In this document: positions 58,171 to 64,000 of the stretch, in pieces
Layout: the number at the start of each line of letters is the position of its first letter
Position numbering within the stretch: position 1 is the stretch's first letter
Assembly (NCBI GenBank): GCA_934454655.1
Contig: CAKSFK010000009.1
Span: forward strand, 1 to 64,000
Reading direction: 5' to 3'
DNA: 64,000 nucleotides
DNA from: an uncultured Eubacteriales bacterium
GTDB taxonomy: Bacteria > Bacillota > Clostridia > Oscillospirales > Acutalibacteraceae
Translations under genes and position numbers: made by a program
The notes under the pieces: generated by a model
Told to the model about the DNA's origin: nothing
Database searches by the model: none
What the model saw: the letters and a program-made list of their open reading frames with translations, nothing else

Positions 58171-58848
58171 TCATAATATATTTTTAAGTTCATAAAGAGA
58201 ACTTATTTCAAATTTACAGCTGTATTTTCCCTTTTTGTGCGCGGGGTTGAACCAGCAGGCGTCAATTCCCGCATTAAGCGCGCCCAGTATATCCGAACTT
58301 TGGCTGTCCCCCACAATAAGCATCTTCGATTTATCCTTTTCGTGAATATTTGAAATTACATAATCGTAATACGCCTTTTCGGGCTTCTGAGCTCCCGCGT
58401 CCTCGGAAACAAACACACCCTCAAAATACGGTTTTAAGCCCGAGCCTTCAATTCTTTTGTACTGGGTCTTTGAAAGCCCGTTTGTCGCGGCGTAGAGCCT
58501 GTAACCCTTGTCCTTAAGGTAATCAAGAACATCAAACGTACCCTCAACCGTAAAAAAACCGTTTGCAAGCTCGCCGCAGTATTCGGCGGAAACCTCCTGT
58601 GACTCTATTTGGGCCCCTATGCGCTCTGCCAGAGCGTCAAATCTTCCCGTGTAGATGGCATTTTTGGGTATTTCACCGCGTTCAAAGCGCTCCCAATAGC
58701 TTTGGTTTATTGCAGAATACAGTTTAACGGTTGCTTCGTCGTGCGGCAGAGAGTGCCTTTCAAGCACCAGCGCCACGGCGCGCGCTTCGGCTTTTTTAAA
58801 GTCAAGCAAAGTATCGTCCAGATCCAAAAGCAGTGATGTGTATTTCAT
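58171..58848 (-). CDS. HAD-family nucleotidase (YjjG-like)
   Basis: A 225-aa HAD hydrolase: motif I LLLDLDDTLLDF, motif II AATNGL, Lys in GAQKPEKAYYDY, motif IV IVGDSQSSDILGALNAG. The cap domain matches YjjG/YfnB pyrimidine nucleotidases that clear non-canonical nucleotides. ATG shares one base with the galU stop (TAATG). Confidence 0.85.
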   Translation of the reverse strand: MKYTSLLLDLDDTLLDFKKAEARAVALVLERHSLPHDEATVKLYSAINQSYWERFERGEIPKNAIYTGRFDALAERIGAQIESQEVSAEYCGELANGFFTVEGTFDVLDYLKDKGYRLYAATNGLSKTQYKRIEGSGLKPYFEGVFVSEDAGAQKPEKAYYDYVISNIHEKDKSKMLIVGDSQSSDILGALNAGIDACWFNPAHKKGKYSCKFEISSLYELKNIL

Positions 58849-59717
58849 TACAGTGTTTTGCAAAGCTCCTTTAAATACGCCTTAAGCTGTTCCTTAATTT
58901 CGGGGTGATTTAAGCCAACCTCAATATTAGCCTTTAAAATGCCGAATTTGTTACCCATATCGTAACGCGTACCGCTGAAATCCACGCCTACCATACCGTA
59001 TTTAAGCGCGAGGGTACGCATAGCGTCGGTCAGCTGAAGTTCGCCCCCCACACCCAGCGGCGTGTTTTCAAGTATTGCGAATATCTCGTTATCAAGCACG
59101 CATCTGCCGAGTATGGAATAGTTTGAAAACTTAGTGTCAAGGCTCGGCTTTTCAATCATATCGCTTACCGCGTAATGCGTTTTGTCCATTTTTTCAACCT
59201 TAAGCGAGCTGTATTTAACGATAAATTCGTCCGTAACCTCTTTTATTCCGACAACGCTTTTGCCGTATTTTTCATAAGCCGCGCAAAGCTCGCCGATGGC
59301 GGGCGATTCGCCCACAATTACATCATCGCCGTACAACACGGCAAACGGCTCCGAACCGACAAATTCCTTTGCGCGCAGAACCGCGTCGCCGAGTCCCCTT
59401 GTTTCCTTTTGACGGATATAATAAATATTCGCAAGGTTCGCAACCCTGTCAAGTGTTTCAAGCATCGCGGTGTTGCCGCGCTTTTTAAGCATTTCCTCAA
59501 GTTCTATGGAATGGTCAAAATGATCCTCGATAACGCCCTTGCCGCGGTTTGTGATAATAAGAATATCGGTTATACCGGCATTTACCGCTTCCTCAACAAT
59601 ATACTGTATCGCCGGTTTGTCAACTATCGGCAGCATTTCCTTGGGAAGCGCCTTTGAAGCCGGAAGCACGCGTGTTCCGAGCCCTGCCGCGGGGATTATC
59701 GCCTTTTTGATTTTCAT
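58848..59717 (-). CDS. galU: UTP--glucose-1-phosphate uridylyltransferase
   Basis: A 289-aa GalU: IIPAAGLGTRVLPASKALPKE-type loop (AAGLGTRVLPASKALPKEM), DKPAIQYIVEEAV, VLYGDDVI and EKPSLDTKFSNYSILGRCVL. It makes UDP-glucose for envelope glycans. Normal length. It is co-transcribed with the HAD and nucleotidyltransferase genes. Confidence 0.95.
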   Translation of the reverse strand: MKIKKAIIPAAGLGTRVLPASKALPKEMLPIVDKPAIQYIVEEAVNAGITDILIITNRGKGVIEDHFDHSIELEEMLKKRGNTAMLETLDRVANLANIYYIRQKETRGLGDAVLRAKEFVGSEPFAVLYGDDVIVGESPAIGELCAAYEKYGKSVVGIKEVTDEFIVKYSSLKVEKMDKTHYAVSDMIEKPSLDTKFSNYSILGRCVLDNEIFAILENTPLGVGGELQLTDAMRTLALKYGMVGVDFSGTRYDMGNKFGILKANIEVGLNHPEIKEQLKAYLKELCKTL

Positions 59718-59759
59718 ATTGTCTTTTCCGCCTTTACAATTAAATTATTATGTGTTTCA

Positions 59760-60638
59760 CTAAATATACGCAGACAAAATTTCGGCTGCAAACGCCGATA
59801 TACGAACAACGGCAACAATAAGCAGTATTCCCATTGCGAGCATACCGCCCGAAACTCCGCCTTTTGCGGAAAGACCTATGCGGTAGTAACGGTTGTCGTT
59901 TGCCGAGGCACAGTAATTCCTTACCGATCTTATGCAATGTTCCTTGTATGAGTATGTCCCGAAAAGCCCTGTAATCACCGCGGCGGCAATCTCCGCAATG
60001 CCCTCGATACTGCCGCCTATCAGCGAACGCACAAGCATACCGGGATTTGCACCGGCAATCAGGTCTGCCAAAGAGTACCACCCGCCGATTAAAAACGTTT
60101 CTACCGCGTTGTCTATAAATTCGGAGTCCATACCCACAGTCAGCACCGAAGATAAAAGCGTGACAGCCGCGCCGATTACCGAAAGAACGGCGGCTGTTTT
60201 ATACATTTTTCTGTAATAAAACCACAGCGCCGCGCCCATAGGTCCTAACAAAAAACCGAGAACAGCCGCAGGCCAGCACCATGACGTTTTTGTGCCGGAA
60301 TACTCCATTTTAATAAATTTCGGAATATAATCCGTGGCTTTTTTGCCCACATACACCGCAATATCGTCCCCCAGGACGCCCTTAAAGCTGAACTGCGAAT
60401 ACATTGAATACGGATTGTAGGACGAGTTGCCGCCCGTATTTTCACCGCCCGCACCGACGGAATATCCGCCGCCCGACGGGGTTTTCGCTGTCGAACCGAC
60501 GCCTGTTGCCGCGGCGGTTTCGGGTTTCGGCTCAGGGGTTTGCTTTACCGTGTCCGTCAGCAAAGTACCGCAGTTTTTACAGTAGATATAATCCTTTTCG
60601 TTTTCCGTTTTGCACTCGGGGCATATTTTTTTATCCAT
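59760..60638 (-). CDS. Zinc-ribbon membrane protein (DUF2628-like)
   Basis: A 292-aa protein. An N-terminal zinc ribbon (CPECKTENEKDYIYCKNCG, 5-23) is followed by a Gly/Ser/Pro-rich linker and a membrane region with helices such as WPAAVLGFLLGPMGAALWFYYRKMYKTA and AVLSVIGAAVTLLSSVLTVG; FIPKFIKMEYSGTKTSWCWPA is the DUF2628-type entry. A last helix is near the C-terminus. Function unknown. Confidence 0.75.
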   Translation of the reverse strand: MDKKICPECKTENEKDYIYCKNCGTLLTDTVKQTPEPKPETAAATGVGSTAKTPSGGGYSVGAGGENTGGNSSYNPYSMYSQFSFKGVLGDDIAVYVGKKATDYIPKFIKMEYSGTKTSWCWPAAVLGFLLGPMGAALWFYYRKMYKTAAVLSVIGAAVTLLSSVLTVGMDSEFIDNAVETFLIGGWYSLADLIAGANPGMLVRSLIGGSIEGIAEIAAAVITGLFGTYSYKEHCIRSVRNYCASANDNRYYRIGLSAKGGVSGGMLAMGILLIVAVVRISAFAAEILSAYI

Positions 60639-60659
60639 AACGCCGTCCCCTTTTAAGAT

Positions 60660-61409
60660 TTATAAGGTCTGTATAACTCCCGATGTATCCGCCGTAAAGC
60701 GAATGTCGCTGAATTTCTCGCTTAACAGCTTTTTAAGCGGCAGAACAACGGTGTTTTCGGTTTCAAAGTGACCGCCGTCAAGCACCGTTATACCGAGATA
60801 TTCCGCGTCAATAAAAATATTATGCTTAACATCCGCGGTTATGAGTGCCTCACAGCCGCATTTTTTTACCTCGTACAAATAATTTCCGCCGCTGCCCGAA
60901 CAAACAAGCACATTTTCAATCCTTTTGCCGCCTTTATTAAAACGCACCCTGCCGCCGAGGCATTTGCCTATATGTGAGGCAAGCTCGCACGGCGCAAGGG
61001 ATGAGGGCAGTTCGCCTTTGTTTAAAACAAATCCGTCCTCTGCCGCCGTTTTTTGCACGTTTAGAAGTCCCAGAGCATCACACAGCGAATCATTAACGCC
61101 GCCTGTACCCACGTCCATATTCGTATGCATTGATATAACCGATATTCCGCGGTTAAGGAGCGTGAAAACAGGCGAGCCCGCAAGAACGTTTTTTATCTCG
61201 CCGAATATAACGGGGTGATGCGTTATAATGAGGTTACAGCCGTTTTCCTCAGCCTTTTCCACAGCCGACGGAGTGCAGTCAAGCGCAATTACCGCTCCCG
61301 TGACCCGGGCGGCGGGGTCGCCCGTCAGGATACCCACATTATCAAAGTCACACGCAGTATCCGTTGGGAATTTTTCGTTTAAAAAATCGAATATATCCTT
61401 AACGGTCAT
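60660..61409 (-). CDS. Nif3-like dinuclear metal centre protein
   Basis: A 249-aa Nif3/YqfO-family protein without the inserted PII-like domain. Metal ligands are in ITHHPVIFGEI, SMHTNMDVGTGGVND and LDGGHFETEN. It has been described as GTP cyclohydrolase type 2-like, but its role is uncertain. It lies 4 bp after glnS. Confidence 0.9.
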   Translation of the reverse strand: MTVKDIFDFLNEKFPTDTACDFDNVGILTGDPAARVTGAVIALDCTPSAVEKAEENGCNLIITHHPVIFGEIKNVLAGSPVFTLLNRGISVISMHTNMDVGTGGVNDSLCDALGLLNVQKTAAEDGFVLNKGELPSSLAPCELASHIGKCLGGRVRFNKGGKRIENVLVCSGSGGNYLYEVKKCGCEALITADVKHNIFIDAEYLGITVLDGGHFETENTVVLPLKKLLSEKFSDIRFTADTSGVIQTL

Positions 61410-61413
61410 AAAA

Positions 61414-63102
61414 TCAGCCTTTTTTTACAAACGAATCCTTAAGCGCAACGGTGCGGTTAAAAACAATGTGCTCCGTCGTGCTGTCCGTATCAACGCAGAA
61501 GTAGCCCTGACGCATAAACTGGAACGTATCGCCCGGCTTAACGCCGCAAAGCGATTTATCAAGCTTGCAGCCGTTTAAAATTTTAAGCGAATCGGGATTA
61601 AGGTTTTCCGCAAAGGAGGAAACGCCCTCTTCATCACTGGGGTTGGGAACGTTGAACAGGCGGTCATAAAGCCTTACCTCGGCGTCAATGCAGTTGCCGG
61701 CATCAACCCAATGGAGCGTTCCCTTTACCTTTCTGCCGTCCGGCGTATCTCCGCCGTAGCTTTCGGGGTCATATGTGCAGTGAACAACGGTTATATTGCC
61801 GTCTTCATCCGTTTCGTGGGAGGCGTATTTAATATAATAAGCGCCTTTAAGGCGAACCTCTTTTTCGGGGCAGAGCCTGAAATATTTTCCGGGCGGGTTC
61901 AGCATAAAGTCGTCCCGCTCAATATATATCTCCCTTGAAAACGTAACCGAGCGCTTGCCTTTTTCGGGCTTTGAAGGGTTGACCTCAACGGATATTTCTT
62001 CAGTCTTGTTTTCGGGGTAATTATCTATTACAACCTTAAGCGGGTGCAGAACCGCCATGGCGCGGTCGGCATTTTCGTTAAGGTTATCACGCACGCAGGA
62101 TTCAAGCAGCGCATAATCGATAACGCTGTATGCCTTTGAAACGCCTATTTTATCAACAAACGTGCGCACCGCCTCCGCGGGATAACCGCGGCGGCGTATT
62201 CCGCAGATGGTCGCCATTCTCGGGTCGTCCCAGCCGCTTACAAGGCCGTCGTTTACAAGCTTTAAACACTTGCGTTTACTGGTTAACGTGTAGTTTACGT
62301 TCATACGCGCAAACTCTATCTGGCGCGGGGGGTTAGGTATTTCAAGCGCCTCAAGCACCCAGTTGTAAAGCGGACGGTGGTTTTCAAACTCAAGCGAGCA
62401 AAGCGAATGTGTAACACCCTCCTTGGCATCGCTGAGCGGATGTGCAAAATCATACATCGGGTAGACGCACCATTTATCGCCCGTGCGGTGGTGATGCGCC
62501 TTCATTATGCGGTATATGACCGGGTCGCGCATATTAAGATTCGGTGATGACATATCTATTTTTGCGCGAAGAACCATAGCGCCGTTGTCAAACTCGCCCG
62601 CCGTCATACGTCTGAACAGGTCGCGCGTTTCCGCCACGGGCCTGTCGCGGTAAGGGCTGTTAACTCCGGGTTCGGTAAGCGTGCCGCGCATTTCCCTTAT
62701 TTCGTCAGCACTGCTCTCATCCACATAGGCAAGCCCCTTATCGATAAGCTTAAGCGCACACTCGTAAAGAAAATCAAAATAATCCGAGGCATAATAAACA
62801 TTGTCCCAGTGAAAGCCGAGCCACTTTATGTCTTCCTCTATTGCGTCAACATACTCGGTGTCCTCTTTTACGGGGTTTGTATCGTCAAGCCGCAGATTGC
62901 ACACACCGCCGTATTTTTCGGCGGTTGCAAAGTCAATGCAAATGGCCTTTGCATGACCTATGTGAAGGTAGCCGTTAGGCTCGGGCGGAAAGCGCGTCTG
63001 AACGTGGTTATACACGCCTTCCTTTAAATCTTCGTCAATAAAATCAAGAATAAAATTTGAGGGAGCGGCGGCGCTCTCCTCCTTTTTAATTTCTTCCGAC
63101 AC
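61414..63102 (-). CDS. glnS: Glutaminyl-tRNA synthetase
   Basis: A 562-aa class I synthetase of GlnRS type: FPPEPNGYLHIGHAKAI (HIGH), LRLDDTNPVKED, the KMSKS equivalent TSKRKCLKLV and a two-barrel C-terminal anticodon-binding domain (from about 340). Starts with GTG, AGGAG 9 bp upstream. Most Firmicutes make Gln-tRNA through GatCAB, so a GlnRS suggests acquisition by transfer, here directly beside a GluRS gene. Confidence 0.95.
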   Translation of the reverse strand: MSEEIKKEESAAAPSNFILDFIDEDLKEGVYNHVQTRFPPEPNGYLHIGHAKAICIDFATAEKYGGVCNLRLDDTNPVKEDTEYVDAIEEDIKWLGFHWDNVYYASDYFDFLYECALKLIDKGLAYVDESSADEIREMRGTLTEPGVNSPYRDRPVAETRDLFRRMTAGEFDNGAMVLRAKIDMSSPNLNMRDPVIYRIMKAHHHRTGDKWCVYPMYDFAHPLSDAKEGVTHSLCSLEFENHRPLYNWVLEALEIPNPPRQIEFARMNVNYTLTSKRKCLKLVNDGLVSGWDDPRMATICGIRRRGYPAEAVRTFVDKIGVSKAYSVIDYALLESCVRDNLNENADRAMAVLHPLKVVIDNYPENKTEEISVEVNPSKPEKGKRSVTFSREIYIERDDFMLNPPGKYFRLCPEKEVRLKGAYYIKYASHETDEDGNITVVHCTYDPESYGGDTPDGRKVKGTLHWVDAGNCIDAEVRLYDRLFNVPNPSDEEGVSSFAENLNPDSLKILNGCKLDKSLCGVKPGDTFQFMRQGYFCVDTDSTTEHIVFNRTVALKDSFVKKG

Positions 63103-63119
63103 GGTAGTTTTCTCCTTTG

Positions 63120-64000
63120 TTATAACGTATTAATTGCCGTATCAATCCGTTTGATACAGGTATCATACCCCAAAGCCCGCATTATGCTGCAAAGGTCGGG
63201 AGTGTTGCGCCTGCCGGTTATTGCTATACGCAAAACGGTGCTTAAATCGCCGGCGTGACCCTTGTATTTTTCGGGTTCCGCCTTGTAAAGCTTTGTTTCA
63301 GCCGCAAAACCGATCTCGGGCGCTATTGCTTTTATTCTTTCAAACCATTGCTGTCGGTCATCGGAAGCGTTATAAACTGTTTTGTATTTTTCAAGAAACG
63401 CCTTTGCGTCCGCCGGGGCGATATTCTCGGGCATTTCAAGGTCATTTGTATAAAGCTCATCAAAAAAGTAAGAGAAATAGCTTTCGGCATCATTCCATTT
63501 GGCTATATCCTTTCTGGGCTTTGCAACATCGCGGTCAATTGAAATCATTGCCTTTGAATAATCGGTATCCTTCGCAAGCAGGTTGTAAAATTCGCCGTCA
63601 AATTCCTTTGCCCACGCGCTGAGCCTTTTAAAAGCCTCACTGCCCGAAAGGCGCGAAATGCAGGTCTTGCTAACGTCGTTCAACTTGTCCCGGTCAAAAA
63701 GCGCGCCCGAAACGCTCATTTTCTTAAGGTTGAACTTAAAATCTTTGTAAGATTTTTCGGGGTTTGCGCGGCGCCAGTCCTCAAAATCCGAGGCGGCAAC
63801 CGTCATAAGATATTCAATAACGCTCTCTGCGTCATAACCCTGTTCGGCAAAAAAGTGAACCGCCGCCTCGGGGTCTTTGCGCTTTGAAATTTTGCGCTTT
63901 GCGCCCCCGTCCAGCTTCATTATGGGTGAAATATGACCGTATTTCGGCGGCTTAAAGCCCAAAAGCTTAAACAGCTGAATGTGCTTCGGTACCGAGGATA
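63120..64000 (-). CDS. gltX: Glutamyl-tRNA synthetase, C-terminal part (cut by window edge)
   Basis: The frame is open to the right edge: residues before the internal TTG at 63962 read SVPKHIQLFKLLGF, typical GluRS. The KMSKS loop is present as KRKISKRKDPEAAVHFFAEQGY, followed by the anticodon-binding domain to the end (NTPDLCSIMRALGYDTCIKRI). The HIGH half is outside. It is 17 bp upstream of glnS in the same operon. Confidence 0.93.
   Translation of the reverse strand, partial: SSVPKHIQLFKLLGFKPPKYGHISPIMKLDGGAKRKISKRKDPEAAVHFFAEQGYDAESVIEYLMTVAASDFEDWRRANPEKSYKDFKFNLKKMSVSGALFDRDKLNDVSKTCISRLSGSEAFKRLSAWAKEFDGEFYNLLAKDTDYSKAMISIDRDVAKPRKDIAKWNDAESYFSYFFDELYTNDLEMPENIAPADAKAFLEKYKTVYNASDDRQQWFERIKAIAPEIGFAAETKLYKAEPEKYKGHAGDLSTVLRIAITGRRNTPDLCSIMRALGYDTCIKRIDTAINTL

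Noticed and set aside
1..64000. Prophage, conjugative element or biosynthetic gene cluster
   Set aside because: No integrase, capsid, relaxase, NRPS/PKS or RiPP precursor-like gene was found; the only mobile-element trace is the dead IS3 fragment and possibly the nested-palindrome element.

Overview
The window looks like chromosome of an anaerobic, low-to-mid GC Clostridia-type Firmicute, plausibly a gut lineage near Oscillospirales/Christensenellales. This placement is inferred from gene content. The pointers are WhiA and the sporulation protease SpoIVB, the redox repressor Rex, PerR with a reverse-type rubrerythrin, HPr kinase, RapZ, ThyX, a two-gene SufB/SufC-like system, and GlnRS beside GluRS. 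Promoters are mostly textbook sigma-A types (TTGACA-17-TATAAT variants), Shine-Dalgarno sites are strong, and TTG/GTG starts are common. Most genes after 11 kb lie on the minus strand in tightly packed, often overlapping operons.

Layout. 1-1100: end of an AraC regulator, a decayed IS3-type transposase and a small minus-strand coding remnant. 1.1-6.9 kb: a sugar-acid/glycoside catabolic locus, with an AraC regulator divergent from an MBL-fold hydrolase, an enolase-superfamily sugar-acid dehydratase, a large unassigned TIM-barrel-like glycosidase and an SDR oxidoreductase. 6.9-7.7 kb: 830 bp without a convincing gene. 7.7-9.4 kb: rubrerythrin-perR (with a PerR-box-like palindrome) divergent from rex. 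9.5-12 kb: spoIVB, a frameshifted small gene, tRNA-Thr(CGT) and an XRE regulator. 12-18.8 kb (minus): deoD-birA-LRR/dockerin surface protein-ECF sigma-beta-propeller putative anti-sigma, all touching or overlapping. 18.8-22.3 kb: small conserved ORF, sufB/sufC-like pair, LytTR regulator and a sigma-like protein. 22.4-25.3 kb: a GH2 beta-galactosidase.

Between the convergent ends at 25.3-25.6 kb is the most unusual object in the window: a 269-bp element made almost wholly of six consecutive hairpins enclosed by a 19-bp terminal inverted repeat. 25.6-31.6 kb (minus): murD-M42-M42-GNAT-PLP lyase-hypothetical. 31.8-37.3 kb: class II aldolase, a catalytically degenerate acyltransferase homologue, a small membrane protein, and pfkA-mnmA-LUD. 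37.4-45.5 kb (minus): the hprK-glk-murB-rapZ-whiA-dnaE block, linking carbon-catabolite control, wall precursor supply and division/sporulation control. 45.6-47.5 kb: a PadR/prefix-domain/DUF4097-like membrane-stress module. 47.6-54.1 kb (minus): a DUF624-like pair, and thyX-tmk-DJ-1-mltG-U32-small tail-anchored protein. 54.2-55.8 kb: guaB followed by a second structured element. 56-56.4 kb: two gene fragments, one from a GH3 enzyme. 56.5-64 kb (minus): gltX-glnS-nif3-zinc-ribbon membrane protein-galU-yjjG-nucleotidyltransferase-nagB.

No CRISPR array, prophage, recognisable riboswitch or rRNA was seen. The least ordinary items are the nested-palindrome element at 25363-25631, the structured region after guaB with a 16-bp motif shared with 47.6 kb, the sugar-acid locus with its unassigned glycosidase, and the birA/LRR-dockerin/ECF/propeller overlap cluster. 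Family names rest on motif recognition by eye; no database search was run.
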